Of a DNA stretch of 64,000 nucleotides, positions 1 to 8,772 are shown piece by piece; within the stretch, counting starts at the first letter, position 1; each line of letters starts with the position of its first letter. Source of the stretch: Lacrimispora amygdalina (GTDB lineage: Bacteria; Bacillota; Clostridia; Lachnospirales; Lachnospiraceae); contig NZ_QOHO01000029.1 of the NCBI RefSeq assembly GCF_003432035.1, positions 56,665-120,664 on the forward strand, in the 5' to 3' direction. A program made the translations under genes and the position numbers. Under the pieces are notes generated by a model, which saw only the letters and a list, made by a program, of their open reading frames with translations, had not been told where the DNA came from and ran no database searches.

Positions 1-788
1 CGGGCCAGAAGATTGGCATCTGCTGAAACGATCTGGACGGGGACATTGCTTTGCAGCTCATAGGAAAGATTCTTATCCATAAAACTGGGATAAAATTCTT
101 CCAGAAGCTGGCTTAAAAGCTTTATGACATCCACTTTTGTTACATTCATGGAAATCTTTCCGTAATTAAGTTTTGTAAAACCAAATAAGTCTTCGATCAG
201 CTTTTCCAGCCGCTTTGTCTTTACGTATGCAATCCCTATGTACTTTTTCTGCACGTCCTGGTCGATGGCTCCATCCTTGGATAAGAGCTCCAGATAACCG
301 ATGATGGAAGTAAGGGGAGTCCGCAGGTCATGAGCGATGTTGGTAATCAGTTCATTCTTAGTCCGTTCTGCCTCCCGCTCCTTATCCATTAAATCCCTTA
401 AATCCCCCACCATCTTGTTTAAACTGGCAGCCATGACGGAGAATTCGTCATCTCCTTCAATGTCCACCGTTATGTTTAAATCTCCTTCCGAAATTCTCTG
501 CATGGCATCGGAGATTCTCCCGATATAACGCATGGATTTTTCCTGAAGAAGGAGAAACGTAACTGCAAATATGCCGATTCCAAATACAACATAGATGAGT
601 ATCACCACCACATCAAAAGAGGTGAGCATCTCAAGGAAAACATTGTCCTTTTGAGCGCTCCTCATATATGATGCAATCAGGGATACATTGGTTACCAGAA
701 ATATCTCGATCAGAACCGTAACAATTGCACTGTAAAATATATTGGCAATGACCCGGGTATGGAAACGGCGATTGATATCATTTTTCAA
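1..788 (-). CDS. VanS-like sensor histidine kinase, 3' part beyond left edge
   Basis: Membrane sensor kinase; 262 residues are in the window and the ATP-binding domain continues off the left edge. Two hydrophobic segments (about residues 12-41 and 58-82) flank a short extracellular loop, followed by a HAMP linker (83-135) and a HisKA domain with the H-box AHDLRTPLTSIIGY; the phospho-acceptor is His155. The ORF has no ATG in place. The best start is a TTG at 788 preceded by GGGGGTAGGA, overlapping the upstream response regulator by 11 bp, which indicates translational coupling. H-box and flanks resemble VanS of vancomycin operons, but no vanH/A/X genes are visible, so the signal is unknown (cell-envelope stress is a guess). 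Family certain, substrate not. Confidence 0.85.
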   Translation of the reverse strand, partial: MKNDINRRFHTRVIANIFYSAIVTVLIEIFLVTNVSLIASYMRSAQKDNVFLEMLTSFDVVVILIYVVFGIGIFAVTFLLLQEKSMRYIGRISDAMQRISEGDLNITVDIEGDDEFSVMAASLNKMVGDLRDLMDKEREAERTKNELITNIAHDLRTPLTSIIGYLELLSKDGAIDQDVQKKYIGIAYVKTKRLEKLIEDLFGFTKLNYGKISMNVTKVDVIKLLSQLLEEFYPSFMDKNLSYELQSNVPVQIVSADANLLA

Positions 789-1485
789 TTTTGTATCCTA
801 CCCCCCAAACAGTTGTGATGATCTTGTTCTGTCTGGTGTCTTCCTTCATCTTACCTCTCAGACGCCTGATATGTACCATTACTGTGTTATTGGCTTCATA
901 TACCTTTTCATTCCACACTTTTTCAAATATCTCATCTGTACTGAACACTCTTCCCGGATTGGAAGCCAGCAGATACAGGATATCAAATTCGATAGGAGTA
1001 AGTTTTATCTCCTCTCCATATACCGTCACCTTATGATTATCCTTATTGATGGTCAGTCCCCGGATTCCTATTTCATTCTTTGCCGATTCGTTTACCGCAC
1101 TGTTGGGATTAAGCTGGGTATAACGGCGCAGCTGAGATTTGACTCTGGCAGTCAGTTCCAGCGGATTAAAGGGTTTTGTTACATAATCATCAGCTCCCGT
1201 TCCAAGTCCTAAAATCTTATCTAAATCTGTTGACTTGGCACTCAGCATAATAATCGGAATGTTGTTGGTCTCCCGTATCTTCTTGCACATGGAAAGGCCG
1301 TCCATTCCAGGCATCATAATGTCTAAGAGTACCAGATGAATCTGATTTTTATTAAGAACCTCCAGCCCCTCTTCCGCATTATTTGCCTTGTATACTTTAT
1401 ATCCGTCACTGACCAGATAAATCTCCACCAGATCCGCAATCTCTTTCTCGTCATCCACAACCAGAATGCTTATTGTCTCGGACAT
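778..1485 (-). CDS. OmpR/VanR-type response regulator
   Basis: DNA-binding response regulator of 235 residues, the usual length. The receiver domain (1-115) has the acidic pair D11/D12, phospho-acceptor D55 in LVLLDIMMPG, S82 and K104. The C-terminal winged helix (about 135-235) contains the typical KLTPIEFDILYLLASNPGR stretch. It is close to VanR of the VanA type in the receiver. It is the first gene of the pair with the kinase downstream, overlapping it by 11 bp, so both are made from one mRNA and the kinase is its expected phosphodonor. Targets are unknown. The receiver/output family is clear; naming it vanR would imply resistance that the neighbourhood does not support. Confidence 0.9.
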   Translation of the reverse strand: MSETISILVVDDEKEIADLVEIYLVSDGYKVYKANNAEEGLEVLNKNQIHLVLLDIMMPGMDGLSMCKKIRETNNIPIIMLSAKSTDLDKILGLGTGADDYVTKPFNPLELTARVKSQLRRYTQLNPNSAVNESAKNEIGIRGLTINKDNHKVTVYGEEIKLTPIEFDILYLLASNPGRVFSTDEIFEKVWNEKVYEANNTVMVHIRRLRGKMKEDTRQNKIITTVWGVGYKIEK

Positions 1486-1631
1486 TGAAAAATACCTCCC
1501 TTGTCGTTATGTAAGCGGCGTTCTCACGTTGAAAAAGAAAAAGCCTGCATCCATTTTACCACAAGAAAGGTATCTTTGCCTTACTATTTTCTTACAAAAA
1601 AGCTATAAAACGGTAAATCAGGAACTCTCTC

Positions 1632-3773
1632 TCAGCCCTGACTTTCCGTAGGTATAAATACCCTGCTGGCAGCGGGATCCAGTCTGCCAAGTTCGGCCCT
1701 GACATAAAGGGCGGCCTCCTCACAGAACTGCTCCTGGCAGTTGATCAGTGTCTTTCCTCTCTTATCCGGTTTTTCCCATGTTCCGTCCGGCTGCAGAATA
1801 TGAGTCTTTACATTGTCCTCTAATTGTACTTTCAGGACATGCATAATTCTTTCCAACAGTCTTTCATCCTCTACAGGGAACATGATTTCCACCCGTTTAT
1901 CAAGATTTCTCGGCATCCAGTCGGCACTTCCAAGATAAAGCTCCGGGCTTCCGTCATTTTCAAAATAGAAGATTCTGGCATGTTCCAGGAAATTTCCAAC
2001 AATGGAACGCACCGTGATATTTTCACTTAAACCGGGAACTCCTGCCTTCAGGCTGCAGATACCTCTGACAATGAGCTGTATGGCCACTCCTGCACAGGAA
2101 GCCTCATACAGAGCGGCAATTACTTCCTTGTCGCACAAAGAGTTCATCTTGGCTATGATATGGGCCGGCTTACCGGCAGCCGCATTCTTCGCTTCCCGCC
2201 GGATCATCTTTAAAAATCTGGCTCTCAGCCAGATAGGAGCCACCACCAGCTTGTTCCAGTGAAGGGGTTCTGAATATCCGGAAAGCATGTTGAATACTGC
2301 AGTCGCATCTTCTCCGATCTGGGGATTGCAGGTCATCAGGCCTAAATCCGTATAGAGCTTCGCTGTAGAATCATTGTAATTTCCGGTTCCGAGATGAACG
2401 TAGCGGCGAATTCCGTCCTCTTCCCTGCGCACTACCAGGGTTATTTTGCTGTGAGTCTTTAATCCGACCAGCCCATAGATTACGTGGCAGCCGGCTTTTT
2501 CCAGTTTTTTTGCCCAGTTGATGTTATTTTCCTCGTCAAAGCGGGCTTTTAATTCCACCAGAACGGAAACCTGCTTTCTGTTATCAGCAGCTTCCAGAAG
2601 TGCTGCAATAATAGGCGAATTGCCGCTGACCCGGTAAAGCGTCTGTTTAATTGCCAGGACTTCCGGATCCCTGGCAGCCGTTTTTACAAACTGTACCACA
2701 GGGTCGAAAGTCTGGTAAGGATGGTGGAGGAGAATATCCCCCTTGCGGATATTGGTAAAGATATCATCCTCATTCATCAGCTCAGGTACCTGCTGTGGAA
2801 CGTATGGAACTTCCTTTAAATGATCAAAACCATTAATTCCGTACATCTTCATAAGAAAGGTCAGATCTAAGGGTCCTGCAATCTCAAATATATCACTGGA
2901 GCTTATAGTTAACTCTCTCTTTAAAATCTTTAAAAGACGTTTATCCATTTTCTCTTCCACTTCAAGACGAATGGCCTCTCCCCACTGACGTTTCTTCAGC
3001 TGCTTTTCAATCTCTTCCAGAAGGTCCACCGCTTCCTCCTCATCAATGGTAAGATCGGCATTTCTCATGACACGGAACGGGTGGGTGGTGACTACATTGT
3101 AGTTTAAAAACAGACTTTCCATGTTCCGCTCAATGATCTGTTCCAGAAGAATGAAGGACCTCTCCCCTGATTCACCGGCCGGAAGTTCCACGATTCTCGG
3201 CAGTACACTGGGAACCTGAACCATGGCAAATTCCAGTTCTTCTTCACCGCTTTTCTTTTTTAGAAGAGCAGCGATATTTAAGGATTTATTCCGGATTAAC
3301 GGAAATGGTCTGGAGGAATCCACCGCCATGGGAGTCAGAACCGGATAAACATCTCTTTCAAAATACGTATCTGCAAACTTTCCCTCTGCTTCATTTAAAT
3401 CCTCATGGCTGGAGATGACACGCAGCCCGTTTAGCTTAAGTGCAGGAAGAATGGACCGGTTATAGGTGGAATACTGCACAGAGACAAGCTCATGGGTCTG
3501 CTCACTGATCCTCTCCAGCTGTTCATCCGCTTTCATACCGGCAATATCCGGCTTGGTATATTTTGCATGAACCATATCTTTCAGGGAAGCCACACGTACC
3601 ATATAAAACTCATCAAGATTAGAAGCTGTTATGCTTAAAAACTTCAGCCGTTCAAAAAGCGGCAGATTTTTATCTCTTGCCTCACTCAGTACCCGGTAAT
3701 CAAACTCGATCCAGCTCAGCTCCCGATTTACATAATTATCCGGATTGTAATATATTTCATTGATGTCTGCCAT
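1632..3773 (-). CDS. ppk1: Polyphosphate kinase 1
   Basis: Makes inorganic polyphosphate from ATP through a phosphohistidine intermediate. 713 residues, full length for the family. The N-terminal helical domain starts with NRELSWIEFDYRVLSEA and contains SNLDEFYMVR. The two phospholipase-D-like catalytic domains follow: the phospho-acceptor His lies in GLKTHSKITLVV (about residue 435), followed by HLGTGNYNDSTAKLYTDLG, and the second conserved His lies in FLEHARIFYF. The ATG start overlaps the TGA stop of the upstream exopolyphosphatase gene in a TGATG junction, so synthesis and degradation of polyphosphate are translationally coupled. Confidence 0.96.
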   Translation of the reverse strand: MADINEIYYNPDNYVNRELSWIEFDYRVLSEARDKNLPLFERLKFLSITASNLDEFYMVRVASLKDMVHAKYTKPDIAGMKADEQLERISEQTHELVSVQYSTYNRSILPALKLNGLRVISSHEDLNEAEGKFADTYFERDVYPVLTPMAVDSSRPFPLIRNKSLNIAALLKKKSGEEELEFAMVQVPSVLPRIVELPAGESGERSFILLEQIIERNMESLFLNYNVVTTHPFRVMRNADLTIDEEEAVDLLEEIEKQLKKRQWGEAIRLEVEEKMDKRLLKILKRELTISSSDIFEIAGPLDLTFLMKMYGINGFDHLKEVPYVPQQVPELMNEDDIFTNIRKGDILLHHPYQTFDPVVQFVKTAARDPEVLAIKQTLYRVSGNSPIIAALLEAADNRKQVSVLVELKARFDEENNINWAKKLEKAGCHVIYGLVGLKTHSKITLVVRREEDGIRRYVHLGTGNYNDSTAKLYTDLGLMTCNPQIGEDATAVFNMLSGYSEPLHWNKLVVAPIWLRARFLKMIRREAKNAAAGKPAHIIAKMNSLCDKEVIAALYEASCAGVAIQLIVRGICSLKAGVPGLSENITVRSIVGNFLEHARIFYFENDGSPELYLGSADWMPRNLDKRVEIMFPVEDERLLERIMHVLKVQLEDNVKTHILQPDGTWEKPDKRGKTLINCQEQFCEEAALYVRAELGRLDPAASRVFIPTESQG

Positions 3774-5341
3774 CAGGATAACCTCCTCTTCTGCCTGAGT
3801 ACAGGCCTGATACCAAATATCTCCTCAAAAAAATCCGCCTTCTGATTAAATGATAATGCTTCCAGCGTCATATCCCCTTCATAAGAAGTGGTTACCACAA
3901 GCTTACCCTCCTTAACAATCATCCGGTTATCTGATAATTTCTGTTTATGACTGCGGTCCATGGAGTTGGCAAGCCTCAATATGGCAGTCAGCTTGGCGAT
4001 TAAAATGGTGATATCTTCGTGAGACAGTTCCCCTTTTGTATTGCGGAACAATTCTTCATTGAGCTGCACCCGGTTATAATCAAATTCCACTCCGTTGTAT
4101 CTTACTACATTGGCAATAATTTCCCGTTCCATATGGGACAGTCCAATAATTTCAGTTGACATAATAATATTATAAGCAGATTCGCTGGGTTTTCTCATGC
4201 TGATAAACTTACCGCAGGCATGCAGGATGGCAGCGATCTGCAAAAGAAGGCGCTCCCGCTTTCCCATACCATGAAACTTTTTCATGCTGTCAAAAATAGC
4301 CAGAACATATTTTTCCATATGGATGGTATGAGGGCCGTGGCACTTGTAGCGTTTTGCCATGTTCCTGGAGGCAGCAAGAATATCCTCGGAAAAATCATGA
4401 TGAAATTTAACTGACTTTGCTTCTTCCGCATATTCTGCAGCGATGCTGTCACATAAGCGGATTCCTGGAATCCAGAACATCTCAGCTCCGGTCAGTTCCA
4501 GAACGCGCTTAAAAATAATCGCGGCCGGGACCAGGAGAGCGGCATATTCTGCATTGACTCCAAACCGGTCCTGAATCTGGTCAAGAGACATCAGCTTAAT
4601 CTTTTCATGGAAAACCATGAATTCCTCTGCAGTGATCCACTCTACCGGCTTTCCTCCATGACTTTCTCTGGACAGATAGAGAATGCTTTCCCCGATGCCG
4701 ATAAGATTTTTAATCTCACGGTCTCTTAAATAAACCTTCCGGAAGGTGTTTAACTCATTATCCACCATCTCTTCTATGAGGGTATTCTGCATCTGGGTAC
4801 TCACCTGCATATCGCCCATCATCTCACGGATTCTCAATACTCCAAGCATCAGATTCTGAGTGGATATGAGGGCATCCTTATCAAATAAGGAAACCTGCAT
4901 ACTGCCGAAGCCCACATCTACGATGGCAGTCCCCTTCTGTATAATCTTGTTAAACTCTGCATCCTTGGAAGCGATAGCCTTATAACTGATGAAGCGCTGC
5001 TCGGAGTTGCTGATAATCTGTACCTCAATGCCGGTTCTTACCCGGATCTGATCCAGCACAATCTGACTGTTTTTTGCTTCCCGGAGTGCGCTGGTTGCAT
5101 AGGCACGATATCCTGTCACTTTATAGGACTGCATAATATCTGCGAAGTCCTCGATCACTTTACACATTTCATCCACTAATTCATAACGGATTTTTCCATT
5201 TTTATAGGTATCCCTTCCAAGGGCGATGACATGGCGGACATGATCAATCTTGCGGATTCCCGTTTTCGGGGAAATCTCATAAATGCCAAGTTCAAGTTCA
5301 AAAGATCCTACATCAATAGCGGCAAATAATCTGATTGCCAT
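3773..5341 (-). CDS. ppx: Ppx/GppA-family exopolyphosphatase
   Basis: Hydrolyses terminal phosphates of polyphosphate (or pppGpp in GppA members). ASKHA-fold phosphate loops are visible at FAAIDVGSFELELGIYEI near the N-terminus and at IVDVGFGSMQVSLFD. The C-terminal third has HD-domain-like helices with ILHACGKFI, as in long Ppx proteins. The reading frame extends to a GTG at 5356, but AGGAGG sits 6 nt before the ATG at 5341 (MAIRLFAAID), which I take as the start: 522 residues. The gene is directly upstream of ppk1 and overlaps it by one base; the pair is a common polyphosphate operon. Ppx versus GppA specificity cannot be decided from sequence. Confidence 0.92.
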   Translation of the reverse strand: MAIRLFAAIDVGSFELELGIYEISPKTGIRKIDHVRHVIALGRDTYKNGKIRYELVDEMCKVIEDFADIMQSYKVTGYRAYATSALREAKNSQIVLDQIRVRTGIEVQIISNSEQRFISYKAIASKDAEFNKIIQKGTAIVDVGFGSMQVSLFDKDALISTQNLMLGVLRIREMMGDMQVSTQMQNTLIEEMVDNELNTFRKVYLRDREIKNLIGIGESILYLSRESHGGKPVEWITAEEFMVFHEKIKLMSLDQIQDRFGVNAEYAALLVPAAIIFKRVLELTGAEMFWIPGIRLCDSIAAEYAEEAKSVKFHHDFSEDILAASRNMAKRYKCHGPHTIHMEKYVLAIFDSMKKFHGMGKRERLLLQIAAILHACGKFISMRKPSESAYNIIMSTEIIGLSHMEREIIANVVRYNGVEFDYNRVQLNEELFRNTKGELSHEDITILIAKLTAILRLANSMDRSHKQKLSDNRMIVKEGKLVVTTSYEGDMTLEALSFNQKADFFEEIFGIRPVLRQKRRLS

Positions 5342-5344
5342 ACT

Positions 5345-5390
5345 TGTCCTCCTCACTGCCTTCTACAGGGCAGTTTTTTATTATTCTACC
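5345..5390 (-). promoter_or_regulatory. Hairpin just upstream of the ppx ribosome site
   Basis: ACTGCC and GGCAGT form a 6-bp stem with an 8-nt loop, and the second arm touches the GAGGAGG ribosome site of ppx. On the plus strand the same hairpin is followed by a T run (TTTTTTATT), so it could end stray plus-strand transcripts. In the ppx direction it lies in the leader and could affect ribosome access. A TTGACA (5409-5414) and TAGAAT (5383-5388) are present but 20 bp apart, which is poor spacing for a promoter. Confidence 0.4.
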
Positions 5391-5437
5391 TTATTTTTTT
5401 ACCTTTTGTGTCAAATATCGGTAAAATCTGCAAAAAA

Positions 5438-6721
5438 TTAACAATTTTCCTGCTTTGCCAGAAGATAGGTAATAAACTGATTTGCCGTTCTGCCTGATAA
5501 ACCGCCATGACTGAGTTCCCAGATATTTGCCTTTTCATACAGTTCTTCCAAAGGCATTGAAATCTGGCTGCGGGCTGCCAGCTGTTTAACAATCTCTTTA
5601 AATTCAGCCGGTTCAGGCGCCCCATAATAAATGGTTACTCCAAAACGGGCAACCAGGGAAAGCTTCTCCTGGACGGTATCATTATTATGTAATTCATCAT
5701 CCAGCTGCCTCTTGTCACTGAATTTTTCACGGATTAAATGACGGCGGTTTGAGGTAGCATAGATTAAAACATTGCCCGGTTTCTTTGCAAGTCCTCCCTC
5801 TATGATAGCCTTTAAATACTTATACTCCAGTTCTGTATCCTCAAAAGATAAATCATCCATATAGATGATAAATTTATAATTTCTGTCTTTTATCTGTTCC
5901 TGTATCTTTGAAAGAGTATGAAACTGATGCTTATAAACTTCAATAATCCGCAGACCCCTGTCATAATATTCATTTAAAATCGCTTTGATGCTGGATGATT
6001 TTCCAGTTCCGCTGTCTCCGAATAAAAGAACGTTGTTGGCCGGTTTACCGTCTAAGAACGCTTCTGTGTTCTCAATTAATTTCTCTTTCTGCCGTTCATA
6101 TCCCACAAGATCATTTAAATAAATATGATCCATGCTTGTAATAGGTATAATCTTTGGATCCGTATCAGTCTCTTCCACACGAAAGGCTTTATTTAAGCCG
6201 AATTTACCCACGCCGAAATTCTTATAAAATGTAGTGATTTTCTCTCCGAACACCTGAACATCCGGCGCCTTTTTTAACTCTACTGCAAGCGTCACAATCT
6301 GATCCCGGATACGTTTGTTATAAATTTTACTGTTTCCGTCATTGGCCCGGTAATCAGAAAGAGCTGCCCAAATGCCGCCTTCTTCCCCAAAGTCCAGCTT
6401 TGAGATGTCCTGATCAAACAGTTCCTTCATAATTTTAAAATCATGGGCAGCCAGTTCATTCAGTGTGCCCCTGACAGGTCCCGTAATTTCACAGGAGGTG
6501 CTGTAAGCATTCTCATGATCTGCAAGGCATAATGCTAAAAAACAATGCCAGAGATTCCCCTCAAAGCCATAGGACGCCGCCAGCTCGATAAGCTGACCGG
6601 CACAGGCAAAGGATTCCGGCATCGTTTCTTTCATTTGCTCCGCTTGCGGAGTCAGCTGTCTTATGATCTGGTCAAATAGTTTCTGATATTTTAGATCGCG
6701 GTATAAAATCAGTTCCTTCAA
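5438..6721 (-). CDS. DUF815 family AAA+ ATPase
   Basis: 427-residue AAA+ protein of the DUF815 family, whose role is unknown. Walker A is LLFGDSGTGKSSSIKA around residue 235, Walker B-like FIIYMDDLSFED around 290, and a sensor region ATSNRRHLIREKF follows. The N-terminal 200 residues are helical and family specific. Translation appears to start at TTG 6721, 10 nt after GGGAGG; no ATG is placed better. The gene sits between pheA and ppx with no link in function evident. No transmembrane segment is seen, so it is probably cytoplasmic. Family assignment is firm; function is not known. Confidence 0.85.
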   Translation of the reverse strand: MKELILYRDLKYQKLFDQIIRQLTPQAEQMKETMPESFACAGQLIELAASYGFEGNLWHCFLALCLADHENAYSTSCEITGPVRGTLNELAAHDFKIMKELFDQDISKLDFGEEGGIWAALSDYRANDGNSKIYNKRIRDQIVTLAVELKKAPDVQVFGEKITTFYKNFGVGKFGLNKAFRVEETDTDPKIIPITSMDHIYLNDLVGYERQKEKLIENTEAFLDGKPANNVLLFGDSGTGKSSSIKAILNEYYDRGLRIIEVYKHQFHTLSKIQEQIKDRNYKFIIYMDDLSFEDTELEYKYLKAIIEGGLAKKPGNVLIYATSNRRHLIREKFSDKRQLDDELHNNDTVQEKLSLVARFGVTIYYGAPEPAEFKEIVKQLAARSQISMPLEELYEKANIWELSHGGLSGRTANQFITYLLAKQENC

Positions 6722-6748
6722 TTTAATGATTCCTCCCTGTGTAAATGG

Positions 6749-6776
6749 AAGTCCGGCCTGGATCCAGGCCGAACTT
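6749..6776. repeat. 14-bp inverted repeat between pheA and the DUF815 gene
   Basis: A nearly perfect palindrome (core GGCCTGGATCCAGGCC at 6755-6770, arms extended to AAGT/ACTT with one G-T pair) lies 11 bp after the pheA stop and 27 bp before the next start. No T run follows on the minus strand, so it is not a standard intrinsic terminator. It could be an mRNA-stabilising or processing stem. Confidence 0.6.
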
Positions 6777-6787
6777 CTTAGTAAGCA

Positions 6788-7924
6788 TTAATAATTTCCC
6801 AAAACCCGCATATTGCGACCTTCTTCTAAAATGCCCTTTAAAGCATTCTGAATCGAGGGTTCACTTAAATTTCCTTCCATATCTACGAAGAAACGGTATT
6901 CCCAGTTTCTTCCGGGAATCGGTCTTGATTCAATCATAATCATACTGATTCCGTTATAGATCATATTGCTCAGTATGTTATAGAGAGTACCGCTTTTATG
7001 GGGCAGTTCAAAACTGATACTGACTTTTTGTGCATCCTCCCGGTATATCCGTTTATTGGACAGAATAATAAACCGTGTGGTGTTGGATTTGTTATGATTG
7101 ATAGAAGATTTCAGGACTTTCAGGCCATAGAGTCTGGCAGCAGTCTCACTGGCGACTGCCGCCTGTGATGGATCTCCATCTTCTATGATCTTTTTTGCAG
7201 CAGCGGCAGTATTCTCCACACTGATCTGCTTCCAGTTCCTGTTATCATTCAGAAACTCCGAACACTGCATCAACGCCTGGGGGTGGGAAAATACAGTGCG
7301 GATGTCTTCCGGACTGGCATCCGGAAGCCCCAGCAGTGCATGATCTACAGACAGAAATGTCTCCGCTACTATATAGTTGCTGTATTTCATCAGCAGGTCA
7401 TAGTTATCAATCACTGCACCTGCAGAGGAATTTTCAATGGGGAGCACGGCATAATCCGCACGTCCTGACTCCACTTCCTTCATGGCATCCTCAAAAGTCA
7501 CCACATGATAAAAGCTTTTATCAGAGCCGAAATACTGAAGTGCTGCAGCATGGCTGTATGCACCCTCTACGCCCTGATAAACCACCCGGGCATCAGTTAC
7601 AGGAATGGTTTTCACCGGGCGAAAGGTATCCTCCCCTTTCAATCCGTGTTCCGCCATCAGCTTATACTGATAATGGCGGCTGATGGTCATCATCTGGGTA
7701 AACAGTTCGCTGACTGCCTGTTTCATGAATCCGTCATCCACCATTCCGGTTACGGAATCAATCTTTTGCATCTCTCTTTCCTTATCATAAACCGGTTTTC
7801 CGGTTTCAATCTTAAATTCAGCCACCTCACCGCTCAGTCTCATTCTCTTTTCGAACAGCACTACAATTTCACGGTCAATGCCGTCAAGCTGTTCTCGGAT
7901 CTCCAGCAAGTCTAATTTTTTCAT
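6788..7924 (-). CDS. pheA: Bifunctional chorismate mutase / prephenate dehydratase (P-protein)
   Basis: Converts chorismate to prephenate and then phenylpyruvate, the committed route to phenylalanine. 378 residues with three domains in order: an AroQ chorismate mutase (1-85, LLEIREQLDGIDREIVVLFEKR), a prephenate dehydratase (about 110-290, VVYQGVEGAYSHAAALQYFG, then NTTRFIIL), and a C-terminal ACT domain (about 300-375, ELPHKSGTLYNILSNM and ESRPIP) that binds phenylalanine for feedback inhibition. ESRP is the usual ACT effector motif. Length and domain order match typical clostridial P-proteins. No leader peptide or T-box was recognised upstream, where plsC lies 34 bp away. Confidence 0.95.
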   Translation of the reverse strand: MKKLDLLEIREQLDGIDREIVVLFEKRMRLSGEVAEFKIETGKPVYDKEREMQKIDSVTGMVDDGFMKQAVSELFTQMMTISRHYQYKLMAEHGLKGEDTFRPVKTIPVTDARVVYQGVEGAYSHAAALQYFGSDKSFYHVVTFEDAMKEVESGRADYAVLPIENSSAGAVIDNYDLLMKYSNYIVAETFLSVDHALLGLPDASPEDIRTVFSHPQALMQCSEFLNDNRNWKQISVENTAAAAKKIIEDGDPSQAAVASETAARLYGLKVLKSSINHNKSNTTRFIILSNKRIYREDAQKVSISFELPHKSGTLYNILSNMIYNGISMIMIESRPIPGRNWEYRFFVDMEGNLSEPSIQNALKGILEEGRNMRVLGNY

Positions 7925-7958
7925 ATGTCCATTCCTCTGCCTTATCTGTTGGTCTTTT

Positions 7959-8717
7959 TTACCGCCCTGTCAGCTTTCCCTGATGTGAAAGCTCTGCTTC
8001 CAGCATATCTTCAATCTGTTTTTTTACATAAGCACCCGGAAATTTTTTAAATTCCGGTTCCAGCTCCTTCACAAGGAAGGGCTCTCCGAATTCAATAGTC
8101 ACTTTAGAAGAACGAATAAACGGAAGGTGCTTCTCAAAAACTTCCGCAGTCCCGGTTATGGCAACAGGAACTACCGGACAACCGCTTTTTTCTGCTATTT
8201 TTAAGCTGCCTTCCTTAAAAGGAAGAAGCTTCCTAATATCTTCATTTGAATTCCGGGTTCCTTCCGGGAATATCCAGACAGAAATCCCACTTTTCACCTG
8301 CTCAATGCCCAGAAGAATGGTTTTTAATCCTTCCTTTACATTCTTTCTGTCCAAAAACAGGCAGTTGACATATTTCATCCAGGTGGAGAGAAGGGGAATC
8401 TTTTCCATCTCCTTTTTTGCTACAAAACCAATCAGACCGGGAACAGTTGTATAACCAACAAGAATATCGAAATAGCTTCTATGATTTCCCACATATAAGA
8501 CTGCCTCGTTCTTTGGTATCTTTTCTTTTCCTTTTACTGTAATTTTAACACCTGCAAAAAACAGGATGATCTTAAATATCCACCGCACTTTTGAAATACT
8601 TTGTTCGTCACGCAGACGGCGGTTCTTTCTTCCGATCAGGTTTTCAGCAATCAGGACCGGAATGCTTAAGATCAGGTAACTAATAACGGTTGCTGCTACA
8701 AGAATAAATCGAATCAT
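7959..8717 (-). CDS. plsC: 1-acyl-sn-glycerol-3-phosphate acyltransferase
   Basis: Adds the second acyl chain to lysophosphatidic acid to give phosphatidic acid at the inner membrane face. The acyltransferase motifs are clear: NHRSYFDIL (HX4D) near residue 75, FLDRKN, and FPEGTRN near residue 145; an N-terminal hydrophobic segment (FILVAATVISYLILSIPVLI) anchors it. The open frame reaches 8843, but the ATG at 8717 follows GGAGG at 10 nt, and a strong promoter (8742-8770) lies inside the longer version, so the 252-residue form is preferred. Other phospholipid genes (cls) are nearby, upstream in the same direction. Confidence 0.92.
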   Translation of the reverse strand: MIRFILVAATVISYLILSIPVLIAENLIGRKNRRLRDEQSISKVRWIFKIILFFAGVKITVKGKEKIPKNEAVLYVGNHRSYFDILVGYTTVPGLIGFVAKKEMEKIPLLSTWMKYVNCLFLDRKNVKEGLKTILLGIEQVKSGISVWIFPEGTRNSNEDIRKLLPFKEGSLKIAEKSGCPVVPVAITGTAEVFEKHLPFIRSSKVTIEFGEPFLVKELEPEFKKFPGAYVKKQIEDMLEAELSHQGKLTGR

Positions 8718-8741
8718 TGGTCTAAGTCCTCCATTCCATCT

Positions 8742-8770
8742 ATTATATAGAATGGTTTCTTTAATTACAA
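8742..8770 (-). promoter_or_regulatory. Sigma-A promoter of plsC
   Basis: Minus strand: -35 TTGTAA (8765-8770), exact 17-bp spacer, -10 TATAAT (8742-8747). The predicted transcript starts about 8735, about 18 nt before the chosen plsC start. Confidence 0.7.
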
Positions 8771-8772
8771 TA

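Noticed and set aside
742..1212. Plus-strand ORFs opposite the response regulator, and similar ones opposite ppk1, clpB, prfA, rho, rarA and others
   Set aside because: They lie wholly opposite well-recognised genes, lack ribosome sites and resemble no family.
1..1485. Vancomycin-resistance system
   Set aside because: The two-component genes resemble VanR/VanS, but no vanH, vanA/B, vanX or other resistance gene lies in the window on the visible side. Such pairs are common in Clostridia without resistance.
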